Part shown: one piece after another, positions 7,721 to 16,620 of the stretch
How the letters are laid out: each line of letters begins with the position of its first letter
Position numbering within the stretch: the first letter of the stretch is position 1
DNA from: Planctomycetota bacterium
GTDB taxonomy: Bacteria > Planctomycetota > UBA1135 > JACQFD01
DNA: 64,000 nucleotides
Direction: 5' to 3'
Assembly (NCBI GenBank): GCA_016200225.1
Contig: JACQFD010000026.1
Location: forward strand, 142,077 to 206,076
The notes under the pieces: generated by a model
What the model saw: only the letters and a program-made list of their open reading frames with translations
Databases searched by the model: none
What the model was told of the DNA's origin: nothing
Translations under genes and position numbers: made by a program

Positions 7721-10285
7721 TTGTCTTATATGCGGGCCATTACACGTGAACGCCCCCCACTGCGTGCGGCGGTTTGGATCGCCGTCGGCGCGATGGCGGG
7801 TGTGTTGTATGCAAACCGTCGTTGCCAGCAGGCAGACGGAGCGTGGATCGCGGCCGCGGGGATCGCCGTCTGCGGCCTTTGCGCGATTGTTCATAATCGC
7901 CGAATACTTACAATCGTGGCGGGCCCAATCCTGTCCGCCGTCGCCGCGGCGCTCGGAGTTGTTTGTTATCAGGCGGAATGGAACGCGCGCCGTCCCGCCG
8001 GTTTTTGTGCGACTTGGCTACATGCATTCGAAACTAGTGACTTCGAAAACAGTGCCTTCGAAAACAATGCCTTCGAAAACAGTGATTTCGGAACCTCGTT
8101 CGGGACAACCGACGCGCGCGAACGGCGCGATGGACTTGTGGCATTGGAGGGAGTCGTGTCGAGTCCCGTGTGGACGGACGTGCCGGCGGACGACGGATCG
8201 TTATCATCACAATTTTCGATACAAATCGACGGCGTCGACGTTGGAACCGGCGTCGACGTTGGAACCGGCGTCGACGTTGGAACCGGCCCTGAAACAGATG
8301 GCACCGAATCGAGTCGCCGCCGCGTTGCGGCAGCGCGCGGAGAATGCACGGTTCGAGCCGCTGGACGGCCTCCCGCCATTGCGCCGGGCGACCGGGTCCG
8401 CATCGTCGCCAAAGTTAAGAAACCGGGAAGTCCGACCGCCCGGGATCCTCCATTGGAACGGCCGCCGTGGTTTCTAACGAAAAACGGCGCAATCTACAAA
8501 ACCGCCGATGCGCCGTATTGCGGCATCGCGTACCTCGCGGATCGCGCGCGCGAATCGATACTACATATCCTCCAAACGCGTTTTTCGGGCGCCGAACTCG
8601 GCGTCGCGACGGCGCTCAGCATCGGCACGTATGCCTATCTGCCGCAGGACGTTCTTGAAGCCCATTGCGACACGGGCGCGATTCCGCATCTCGCGATTTC
8701 GGGATCGCACGTCGTTATTGTTTGTATTGTCATCGGATTTCTCGCACGCGCGCTGCCGAGGCGCGTCGCGACTCCGTTTTTGTGCATTTCGCTTTTTGTA
8801 TATGCTCCGATTTCGGGCGGCGCGTCGCCGACGATTCGGGCCGTATGCGCGGCGCTGCTTACGAATGCGGGACGCTACACGAGGCGGCGGCCGGACTCGC
8901 TACAATTGCTCGCCTGCGGGGCATTTCTCGAAGTATTAACCAATCCGTTCGAAGTCGCCGGCGCGTCGTTCCAATTGTCCTACGGCGCGATCCTCGGATT
9001 TATCCTATTTTATCGTGAAATTAATAAAAGGCTCTCGGGAATGCTGCTCCCGGTCGAATTGAATTTTGGCGAATTGAATATTGGCGAATTTAATATTTAC
9101 GTACGCGCCGCGCGCGCGCTGATCGCGTCCTTTGCGCTCGGACTCGTGGCAATGCTCTCGACGGCGGGACTCGTCGTCTATCATTTTCAACGCCTGCCTT
9201 GGATCGCGCCGATTCTTGGCATTCCCCTTTCGTTTATGATTCCGCCGATGATGCTGTTCGCGTGGGCAGCCGCGATTCCGGGCCCCGCGGGCGCTTGTTT
9301 CGCAAATTTGTTTCATTGGATCTTTGCGTGGGAAAATGCCGCCGTCGCATTCGCGCGCAGCGCGGCTCCTCCCACGTTTCTTTACAATGCCTCGATGACC
9401 GGCATCGGATGCGCGAGTCTATTATTCCTTTGCAGCGGCCGGGCGAGGGCGGCGATCGGAGGGGCGTTTCTAACGGCTGTCTGTTTTATCTTCACGTCGC
9501 GAAGCGCGCGCGACGGAAGTTTAACGATCATCGTGCAGTCGGTGGGGCATGGCCTCGCGGTCTCATGCATTGCGCCCGGCGGCGACGCCGTACAGATCGA
9601 CGCGGGTTCGAACGATTTGCGGCGGCCGGAGATTCCGATACTTCAATCGCTCGCGGAACGTGGAATCGATCATTTCGCCGTCGCCTCCGTTTCTCACGAC
9701 GACGCCGATCATGCGAATGCCTATCCGCGATTACTACAGTTAATTTCGACGAATGCATGGATTGCAAATCCGGAGAATCCATGGGCCGCGCTGTTTTTGC
9801 GCGCCACGCGACGGCCGCGCTCGACGTGCGGCCCGCTCGTTCTGGGAGACGCGCGATTCGAATGGATCTCCGTTCGGGCAAGCCCGACCGCCCGCGACAA
9901 TGATTATGAAGTGATCACGATCATTGAATTCGCCGGACGGCGAATTCTCCTGCCGGGCGACCTCGAGAAACCCGGCGTCGAAAAGTTATGGACGATGCTC
10001 GAACATACACAATTCGACGTCGCCATCCTTCCGCATCACGGCCTCGACAACGGTCAGATCGAACCGTTTCTCACGGGCGCGGATCCCCGAATCGCGATCG
10101 CATCGTGCGGAGTTCGATATTCGACGCGCGCCGCGGAACGCTCGCTCGAGCGGCGCGGAAATGTATTATTTACCACGCGCCGCCACGGGACACTAACGAT
10201 CGTCGTGGAACGCGACGGCGCCGTGCGACTGTACGCGGCGCGCCGGCAACGCAGTTACTATGATTTCGCCGGTTTTAACAATTGA
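7721..10285 (+). CDS. comEC: ComEC/Rec2 DNA internalisation channel
   Basis: An 854-residue membrane protein with the ComEC order. First come N-terminal helices, then a soluble OB-like DUF4131 region (about 110-270). The competence membrane core follows, with LGVATALSIGTYAYLPQDVLEAHCDTGAIPHLAISGSHV. A C-terminal metallo-beta-lactamase-like domain (from about 600) includes VSHDDADHANAYPRL, LLPGDLEKPG and LPHHGLDNG. ComEC forms the inner-membrane pore for single-stranded DNA in natural transformation. The lactamase metal site looks largely kept. Three short in-frame tandem repeats interrupt the protein (separate entries), two in the OB-like region and one in the membrane core. The end overlaps the acnA end by 28 bases on the opposite strand. 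Confidence 0.93.
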   Translation: MSYMRAITRERPPLRAAVWIAVGAMAGVLYANRRCQQADGAWIAAAGIAVCGLCAIVHNRRILTIVAGPILSAVAAALGVVCYQAEWNARRPAGFCATWLHAFETSDFENSAFENNAFENSDFGTSFGTTDARERRDGLVALEGVVSSPVWTDVPADDGSLSSQFSIQIDGVDVGTGVDVGTGVDVGTGPETDGTESSRRRVAAARGECTVRAAGRPPAIAPGDRVRIVAKVKKPGSPTARDPPLERPPWFLTKNGAIYKTADAPYCGIAYLADRARESILHILQTRFSGAELGVATALSIGTYAYLPQDVLEAHCDTGAIPHLAISGSHVVIVCIVIGFLARALPRRVATPFLCISLFVYAPISGGASPTIRAVCAALLTNAGRYTRRRPDSLQLLACGAFLEVLTNPFEVAGASFQLSYGAILGFILFYREINKRLSGMLLPVELNFGELNIGEFNIYVRAARALIASFALGLVAMLSTAGLVVYHFQRLPWIAPILGIPLSFMIPPMMLFAWAAAIPGPAGACFANLFHWIFAWENAAVAFARSAAPPTFLYNASMTGIGCASLLFLCSGRARAAIGGAFLTAVCFIFTSRSARDGSLTIIVQSVGHGLAVSCIAPGGDAVQIDAGSNDLRRPEIPILQSLAERGIDHFAVASVSHDDADHANAYPRLLQLISTNAWIANPENPWAALFLRATRRPRSTCGPLVLGDARFEWISVRASPTARDNDYEVITIIEFAGRRILLPGDLEKPGVEKLWTMLEHTQFDVAILPHHGLDNGQIEPFLTGADPRIAIASCGVRYSTRAAERSLERRGNVLFTTRRHGTLTIVVERDGAVRLYAARRQRSYYDFAGFNN
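8027..8086 (+). repeat. 15-bp tandem repeat x4 inside comEC
   Basis: Four consecutive 15-base units close to TTCGAAAACAGTGCC, encoding a repeating F-E-N/T-S/N-D/A pattern. The array keeps the reading frame. It lies in the predicted soluble region after the first helices. The units differ at a few bases. Confidence 0.9.
8231..8284 (+). repeat. Perfect 18-bp tandem repeat x3 inside comEC
   Basis: GGCGTCGACGTTGGAACC occurs three times in a row without a single difference, encoding a V-D-V-G-T-G hexapeptide repeat. Perfect identity suggests recent expansion by slippage. The unit length is a multiple of three, so copy-number change would not break the gene. Confidence 0.95.
9053..9097 (+). repeat. 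15-bp tandem repeat x3 inside comEC membrane core
   Basis: Three units near GGCGAATTGAATATT, encoding ELN-F/I-G steps. They sit in a loop between membrane helices of the competence domain. The first unit is the most diverged. Confidence 0.85.
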
Positions 10286-12984
10286 CGGAGGACGTATTGT
10301 AAAATTCCCCCATGACGATAATAATCCACCTCGCGCGGCGTATCGATGCGCACGCGGGCCGGGAAGACGACTTCGGCGCCGTCGGAACGTTTCGCCTTGA
10401 CGGTGAGTTCGCGATTATTTTTAAAATTGCAAGCGACGCCCGCCGCAAGACCGACAATTTCTATCCATTCGGAACCCGTCAGCCCAAGCACTTGGGCATT
10501 TTGTCCTTTCTTAAACTCAAGCGGGAGTACGCCCATGCCCACGAGATTGCTACGGTGAATCCTTTCATAACTTTCAGCGATCACGACGCGGACGCCGAGG
10601 AGCGCCGGACCCTTCGCGGCCCAGTCGCGCGAACTGCCGGATCCGTATTCTTTGCCGGCAAGGATGACGAGCGGGACGTCGCTTTCGCGATACCGCATCG
10701 CGGCGTCGAAAATGGACATCGGCTCGCCGCCCGGATGGTGCGCCGTGACGCCGCCTTCGACCCCGGCAATCATAAGATTCTTGATGCGGACGTTTGCAAA
10801 CGTTCCGCGCATCATGATCTCGTGGTTGCCGCGCCGCGCGCCGTACGAGTTAAAATCCGCGGGCGCCACGCCGTGGGATTGTAAGTATTTTCCGGCCGGG
10901 CTGTCGGCTTTGATGTTGCCGGCGGGCGAAATATGATCTGTAGTAATACTGTCGCCGAAAATGGCGAGCACGCGCGCATCCTTTATGTCCGCGGGCGCGG
11001 GCGGTTGCGCGGGCATATTTGTAAAATACGGCGGATGCTTTACATAGGTCGACTTGGCGTCCCATCCGTAGGTGTCGGCCTTCCGAACGACGAGCGATCG
11101 CCACGACGCGTCGCCCGCGTAAACATTGGCATAACTGTTCTTAAACATTTCCGACTGGACGCTGCGCGCGACGGCGGCCGCGATCTCCGCCTGCGTCGGC
11201 CAGATATCCTTAAGAAAAACCGGCCGGCCGTCGCTGCCGTTGCCAAGCGGCTCTTGATACAAATCGCGGTCGATGCGTCCGGCGAGCGCGTACGCGACGA
11301 CGAGCGGAGGCGACGCGAGGTAGTTCGCGCGAACCTGCGCGTGCACGCGCCCTTCAAAATTACGATTCCCCGAAAGCACGGCCGCCGCGACAAGGCTTCC
11401 GTGATCGATTGCTTTCGAAATCGGATCGGGCAGCGGGCCGCTGTTGCCGATGCATGTGGTGCATCCGTAACCGACGATATGGAAATTTAGTTTTTCGAGC
11501 GGATCAAGGAGTCCGGCGTGAGTTAAATAATCGGCCACGACCTTCGAACCGGGCGCGAGCGAAGTCTTGACCCACGGTTTTGTATGGAGTCCGCGTTCGA
11601 CGGCTTTCTTTGCTAATAATCCGGCCGCGATCAGCACGGAGGGATTGCTCGTATTCGTGCAACTCGTGATCGCGGCGATGACGACGGAACCGTGTTGAAT
11701 ATTAAAATTCGAGCCGTCCATCGCGACGGACTGCGGTCCGGACGGCGGCTCGGTCGCGCCCGGTTTCTTTTTCGAAGCCGCGAGAATCCCGGGAAGGGCC
11801 TCCTGAAAGTTAATTTTTACATTTCCGAGCGCGACGCGGTCCTGCGGGCGCTTCGGACCGGCGAGCGACGGTTCGATCGATGCCAAATCGAGGGACAGCG
11901 TATCTGTATATTCGGCGTCGGGCGTGCCCGCGTCGTGCAGGAGTCCCTGAGCGCGATAATACAATTCGACGAGCTTGACGAGCTTCGGGTCGCGCCCCGT
12001 GAACGCGAGGAATCTTAGCGTTTCCGCGTCGACGGGAAACAGTCCGCACGTCGCGCCGTATTCGGGCGCCATGTTGGCGATCGTCGCGCGGTCGGCGAGC
12101 GGCAGGTTCGCGAGGCCGGGGCCGAAGAACTCTACAAATTTGCCGACGACGCCGTGTTTTCTTAACATTTCGGTCACGCGCAGCACGAGATCGGTCGCGG
12201 TCGCCCCTTCGCGCAGGCGCCCCGACAGCGCAACGCCGATGACTTCTGGAATGAGCATCGTCGACGGCTGGCCGAGCATCGCCGCCTCCGCTTCGATTCC
12301 GCCGACGCCCCAGCCGAGGACGCCGAGACCGTTGATCATCGTCGTGTGCGAGTCGGTTCCGACCACGGTGTCGAAATGCGCCAATTGTAGCGAATCGGAC
12401 ATGACGACGCGCGCCAGATACTCCAAATTCACCTGATGCACGATTCCGGTGTCCGGCGGCACAACCCTTAAATTATCAAATGATTCCTGTCCCCATTTTA
12501 AGAATGCGTAGCGTTCGCGATTGCGCTCGAATTCGAGTTTTGCATTCAAGTCGGCCGCATCCGCGGAACCGAAGTAATCGACTTGCACCGAATGGTCGAT
12601 CACGAGTTCGACGGGTTCGAGCGGATTGATTTTCTTAGGATCGCCGCCCATGCGTTTCATCGCGTCGCGCATCGCCGCGAGGTCGACGACGGCGGGAACG
12701 CCGGTAAAGTCCTGCATCAGCACGCGCGCGGGCGTGAATGCAATTTCATATTCGCCGACGGATTTTAAGTTAACTTTCGCGAGCGTTTCGATATCGCGCG
12801 CCGTGACGGTTTCGCCGTCTTCGTGGCGCAGCAGATTCTCGAGCAGCACTTTGTGCGCATACGGCATTTTCTTTAGTTTCGCGGCGATCGCGGGATCGCG
12901 CCTGCCGAGCGCGTTGATATTGTAATATGAATACTTCGAACCGCCCGCGTCGAGCGATTCGCGGCATTGAAAAGAGTTTTTCAT
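10258..12984 (-). CDS. acnA: Aconitate hydratase A
   Basis: A 908-residue aconitase of the AcnA/IRP type that interconverts citrate and isocitrate in the citric acid cycle. The iron-sulfur cluster ligands are visible as AAITSCTNTSNPSV and GYGCTTCIGNSGPL. The VVGTDSHTTMINGLGVLGWGVGG segment and the C-terminal swivel domain with GNHEIMMRGTFANVRI and EYGSGSSRDWAAKGP complete the active site. Length equals that of bacterial AcnA. A minus-strand TATAAT-like box lies at 13001-13006, just upstream of the start. The last 28 bases overlap comEC tail to tail. No other citric-acid-cycle genes are nearby. Confidence 0.97.
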   Translation of the reverse strand: MKNSFQCRESLDAGGSKYSYYNINALGRRDPAIAAKLKKMPYAHKVLLENLLRHEDGETVTARDIETLAKVNLKSVGEYEIAFTPARVLMQDFTGVPAVVDLAAMRDAMKRMGGDPKKINPLEPVELVIDHSVQVDYFGSADAADLNAKLEFERNRERYAFLKWGQESFDNLRVVPPDTGIVHQVNLEYLARVVMSDSLQLAHFDTVVGTDSHTTMINGLGVLGWGVGGIEAEAAMLGQPSTMLIPEVIGVALSGRLREGATATDLVLRVTEMLRKHGVVGKFVEFFGPGLANLPLADRATIANMAPEYGATCGLFPVDAETLRFLAFTGRDPKLVKLVELYYRAQGLLHDAGTPDAEYTDTLSLDLASIEPSLAGPKRPQDRVALGNVKINFQEALPGILAASKKKPGATEPPSGPQSVAMDGSNFNIQHGSVVIAAITSCTNTSNPSVLIAAGLLAKKAVERGLHTKPWVKTSLAPGSKVVADYLTHAGLLDPLEKLNFHIVGYGCTTCIGNSGPLPDPISKAIDHGSLVAAAVLSGNRNFEGRVHAQVRANYLASPPLVVAYALAGRIDRDLYQEPLGNGSDGRPVFLKDIWPTQAEIAAAVARSVQSEMFKNSYANVYAGDASWRSLVVRKADTYGWDAKSTYVKHPPYFTNMPAQPPAPADIKDARVLAIFGDSITTDHISPAGNIKADSPAGKYLQSHGVAPADFNSYGARRGNHEIMMRGTFANVRIKNLMIAGVEGGVTAHHPGGEPMSIFDAAMRYRESDVPLVILAGKEYGSGSSRDWAAKGPALLGVRVVIAESYERIHRSNLVGMGVLPLEFKKGQNAQVLGLTGSEWIEIVGLAAGVACNFKNNRELTVKAKRSDGAEVVFPARVRIDTPREVDYYRHGGILQYVLRQLLKPAKS

Positions 12985-13000
12985 GATCGTTATGTAATTA

Positions 13001-13006
13001 ATTATA
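13001..13006 (-). promoter_or_regulatory. Candidate -10 box for acnA
   Basis: The minus strand reads TATAAT in a short AT-rich stretch 17 bases before the acnA ATG. No good -35 box sits at the usual distance. A small CTCAACT repeat lies at that place instead. This is weak evidence based on position and match only. Confidence 0.3.
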
Positions 13007-13052
13007 TAAAGTTATGTATTGAGAGTTGAGAGTTTTCGAATTTGTAATATAT

Positions 13053-15401
13053 TCATTCGCGGACCAAGCCCTCGCGCCGCGCGAGGACGAGCGCAACTTT
13101 GTGGATCTCGTCGGACGAGAGCCTCCAAATTTGCGGAAGTATAGGAAATCGCCGGTCGATTGTTGGCAATGCGCCGTCGGCCGCCATCGAATCCACTTCG
13201 CGCGTGAAACTCGCGGCCAGTTTCGAAAACCCGATCGAGTGGGGCGGCAAGCCATACGGATGTTCACAATGTTGCACGATTCCGGCGAGTGATAATTCAG
13301 GATCGCGGGTCGAACAGAGCGCCACGAGTTCGGCGCGCCACTCGAGCCGAGCCTCGACATTTCGGATCGACAACCCGCCGTCGATGAGCCACCAGATCGC
13401 GCGCGGCAATTGCGACATGAACGGTAATAACTGTTCCGCGTCCGCGAGATGGCCGTATTCGTGTAATCTTACAATTTCGAGCATCCGCGGCGCGACGGGC
13501 GAGGGATCGCGTTCGATCGCGCGCCGCGTGAGCCGGCGCGCGAGATCGAAAGACTCGTCGGCCGCGAGCCGCTCCGCCTTTGTCGCCGCTAATGGTAATA
13601 TTTGCACTTTCCACGCGTCGGCGCGGCCCGCGCGCGCCTCGTCCGCCATCGCGATCCGTTCGCGCTCGATGCCATGCGCCGTCTCGGCGATTTCGTCGAG
13701 AATAATCCATACATTTCCCGGAAGCGTCGCTCCGGCGAACGGACCGGCGTTCTGCTCGATTTGTGTAAATAAACTCCAGCCTTCGCCCACGGACTCGAGT
13801 CCGCGGTACGGCCGTCCAAGCACTTCGCCGTCGATCGCGCGCGTCGATAGACGCCGCATCGCGGCGGCCTCGACCGGTCCGAGGAACCGTTTTCCGAGGC
13901 GCAATTCCAAACCATACTTTTCGAAAATGCTTGCAAAACCCGGCGACCCGGGCGTCGAGACGAGAAGCGAACCGATCGGAAAATGCGCATCCGTTTCCGA
14001 TCCCTCGACGGCGTCGAAGCCTAGCGTTTCTTTTGTTATTAATCGAAACGGATCGAGCGCGCCCATGAGCGAAAGGCTCCCGCGCGAACCATGCTCCAGT
14101 TCGTCCCGCACTTTTGTAATCATTCGGCGGAAACCGCGGACTTCTTTATGAAACTCCGCGGCTTCGAACGACGTCGGATCCAATTGTAATGTTTGCGCGG
14201 CCAGTTCGGCCGCCTCGTCGAGCCAGCCGTTGCGCGCCGCGGCCCGCGCAAAACTTAATAATACATTTGCGTCCCCCGGCATGTTGGCGGCCGTGTACAA
14301 CGACGCCGCGAATTGATCGCGCCGGCCGTTGTCCGCGCTTTTGATAGCATTCCCGAATTGTTGTAAAAATTCTTCCTCGAGCGACCATGCGCCTTTGTAG
14401 TCGCGCGTCGCGATGCGCGCGAGCCGCAGTTCGCGAACGACGCGGATCGAATGCTCGCCGAGAGCGTGGGCACGGGAGAGTTCGCGTTCCTCGTCGGTGA
14501 CGCGTCCGGATTGGAGCGCGATTTCGGCGGCGAGCAGGCAGCGCGCGACTTCGAGTTCCGCCGCCACGGGTCCGGCCGAGCGCGCGCAGACGAGCGCGTC
14601 CTCGAGGCGCTCGATCGCGTCGCGCGTTCCGCCCGCCCGCGCGGCGAGCGCGAGCGCGCGCGTCGCCGGCGCGTTTTGTAGTATAATCGAAAGATTGTCG
14701 CGGACGTCGTTTTGATTAAATATAGTATAAACGCCCGGCCGGTTGGCGTTCGCCGCGAACATTCTTAATAATAATTCCAGAAACACGGGCTCCGTTCCTC
14801 CGAATGCATGCGCGCAATTGCGCACCATGAATTCGAGCCGCCCCTGATCGCCCGACGCGCGCAGCGAGGCAATGACGCCAAGCCACGGATCGGTTTCCTC
14901 CGGTAACAGATCCACCGCGTCCTGAGCATACGAAAGTCCGTCGCCCGGCCCCGAGAACGCCTCATCGTACGCGGAGCGCCCCTGTCGCGCCCATCCGTAC
15001 CATGGATCGAGATCCTGCGCTTTCTTTAATAATCGCAGCCGCGCGGCGCCGTCGCGTAGGCGCGCAAGTAAATAATAACCGCGCGGCGAATTCGGATCCT
15101 TTGCAATCCCGGCCTCCGCTTCGCGGATCGCCTCGTCGCGCCGAAATGTTATAATTTGTATATCCTGGAGCCGCCGCCACGCGCGCACGAACTCCGGATC
15201 GATGCCGACGGCCGTACGCAACTGCGCTTCCGCTTCTTCTATATTTCCAGCGACCCCGGCGGCGCGATATTTCGACCAAGCCTCCGCGGCGGCGCCGGGC
15301 GGACGATGCCGCAGCGCGTGGGCCGCGAGTTCGCCGCGCGAGACGCAAGACACCAGCGCCGCCGTCAGCAGGGCGCCGATGTATTTGTTAAGAAGAATCA
15401 C
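13053..15401 (-). CDS. TPR-containing lipoprotein of unknown function with an HEYGH motif
   Basis: A 782-residue protein with an N-terminal export signal ending in a lipobox-like LVSC, so probably a lipoprotein. Residues from about 40 to 420 form TPR-like helical pairs (for example AEAQLRTAVGIDPEFVRAWRRLQDIQ). The C-terminal half lacks a recognised family. Near residue 640, RLHEYGHLADAEQLL contains an HExxH-like HEYGH string, but the surrounding helix reads like another TPR unit, so peptidase activity is doubtful. The start overlaps the ribD stop by ATGA, indicating coupled translation with riboflavin synthesis by position only. Function unknown. Confidence 0.82.
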   Translation of the reverse strand: MILLNKYIGALLTAALVSCVSRGELAAHALRHRPPGAAAEAWSKYRAAGVAGNIEEAEAQLRTAVGIDPEFVRAWRRLQDIQIITFRRDEAIREAEAGIAKDPNSPRGYYLLARLRDGAARLRLLKKAQDLDPWYGWARQGRSAYDEAFSGPGDGLSYAQDAVDLLPEETDPWLGVIASLRASGDQGRLEFMVRNCAHAFGGTEPVFLELLLRMFAANANRPGVYTIFNQNDVRDNLSIILQNAPATRALALAARAGGTRDAIERLEDALVCARSAGPVAAELEVARCLLAAEIALQSGRVTDEERELSRAHALGEHSIRVVRELRLARIATRDYKGAWSLEEEFLQQFGNAIKSADNGRRDQFAASLYTAANMPGDANVLLSFARAAARNGWLDEAAELAAQTLQLDPTSFEAAEFHKEVRGFRRMITKVRDELEHGSRGSLSLMGALDPFRLITKETLGFDAVEGSETDAHFPIGSLLVSTPGSPGFASIFEKYGLELRLGKRFLGPVEAAAMRRLSTRAIDGEVLGRPYRGLESVGEGWSLFTQIEQNAGPFAGATLPGNVWIILDEIAETAHGIERERIAMADEARAGRADAWKVQILPLAATKAERLAADESFDLARRLTRRAIERDPSPVAPRMLEIVRLHEYGHLADAEQLLPFMSQLPRAIWWLIDGGLSIRNVEARLEWRAELVALCSTRDPELSLAGIVQHCEHPYGLPPHSIGFSKLAASFTREVDSMAADGALPTIDRRFPILPQIWRLSSDEIHKVALVLARREGLVRE

Positions 15402-16561
15402 GGCGCGCCCGCCGTGTCCGGCTTTTGTAAACCAATATTAATAAAGCCGCCGATCAAAATATCTGTATGAATTCGCTCGACGTACACGTCGTCGAGCACG
15501 AGCGCCTGCTCCATCGTCGCGAATTCGGGGAGTCCGGCCGGTCCGGGCACGGGCGGAGGTCCGCCCGCGAGTCGCGGCGCCACAACGCATAGAATCTGAT
15601 CGACGACGCGCGCCGCGCGGAGCGCGCCGATGAGTTCGGGACCCGCTTCGACAAGCAGGCGGCGAATGCCGCGCGAAAATAACAATTCCATCGCGGCCGC
15701 GATGCAGGCGCGCGGCCGGCCGGCCTGTTGCGGCTCCGGCGGAACATTAAGAATCTCCGCGCCCGCGCGTTCGAGCCCCCGGCGGCGCTCGGCGGGCGCG
15801 TCTTCGAGTGTAATAATCCAAACGGGCGATTCGCCCTCGACGAGCATGCGCGCCTGCGGCGGCGTTCGCAATTGCGAATCGAATATGATTCGCGCGGGCG
15901 GCTTCGATAACAATTGGTTGCCGCGGCATGTTAATAAAGGATCGTCGCGAAGAATTGTACTGACGCCGACGGCGACGCCCTCGCAACGACCGCGCAGGCG
16001 ATGCACAAACTCGCGCGCGCGTTCACTACTAATCCACTTCGAGTCGCCGTTCGCCAGCGCCGATCGCCCGTCGAGCGTCATCGCCCACTTCGCGAGCACC
16101 CACGGCCGGCGAAGCGAGATGGCGCGCAGATAAGTTTTGTTTTGATCCGCGAATCGCAGGTCCGCGCCCAGATGTATCACTTCGACGCCGTGTTCGCGCA
16201 GGATCGCGATTCCGCGGCCCGCGTGCATCGGATTGGGATCGATGGCGCCGACATAAACTTTCCGAATTCCCGCGTGAAGAACCGCCTCGACGCACGCGGG
16301 CGTTTTTCCGATCGTGGAACATGGCTCGAGAGTTACAAATAAAGTATCGGGCCGGGCTCCGGCGGTGAGCGCCTCGTCGAGCGCGCCGATTTCGGCGTGA
16401 TGGCCGCCATATTCGGCGTGGTAACCGCGGCCGACGATCCGTCCCCCGCCGAGTGCGATGGCACCGACGCGCGGATTCGGTTCGACGGATCCGCGGCCGT
16501 GCTCCGCGAGCGCGAAGGCCTGCTCCATCAATCGTTCATGATCGCCGACGCGCGTGTCCAT
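15398..16561 (-). CDS. ribD: Bifunctional riboflavin deaminase/reductase RibD
   Basis: A 387-residue two-domain enzyme of riboflavin synthesis. The N-terminal cytidine-deaminase-like domain keeps the zinc site: HHAEIGALDEAL and LEPCSTIGKTPACVEAVL. It deaminates the pyrimidine made from GTP. The C-terminal reductase domain starts around RRPWVLAKWAMTLDGRSAL, with SKWISSERAREFVHRLR and LLVEAGPELIGALRAARVVD. The usual SHxGRTPPC is STIGKTPAC here, with the cysteines kept. No other rib genes are adjacent and no FMN riboswitch is apparent in the 59 bases upstream. It is coupled to the TPR lipoprotein gene. Confidence 0.95.
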   Translation of the reverse strand: MDTRVGDHERLMEQAFALAEHGRGSVEPNPRVGAIALGGGRIVGRGYHAEYGGHHAEIGALDEALTAGARPDTLFVTLEPCSTIGKTPACVEAVLHAGIRKVYVGAIDPNPMHAGRGIAILREHGVEVIHLGADLRFADQNKTYLRAISLRRPWVLAKWAMTLDGRSALANGDSKWISSERAREFVHRLRGRCEGVAVGVSTILRDDPLLTCRGNQLLSKPPARIIFDSQLRTPPQARMLVEGESPVWIITLEDAPAERRRGLERAGAEILNVPPEPQQAGRPRACIAAAMELLFSRGIRRLLVEAGPELIGALRAARVVDQILCVVAPRLAGGPPPVPGPAGLPEFATMEQALVLDDVYVERIHTDILIGGFINIGLQKPDTAGAP

Positions 16562-16620
16562 TCTTAAAATCTAACAAAAATCGCGGTTTGATCGAAGTGT
16601 CATCGCCTGGTTACGCGACA

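Noticed and set aside
14146-14388. Zinc peptidase role for the TPR lipoprotein
   Set aside because: The single HEYGH string lies within a TPR-like helix and no third ligand is apparent.
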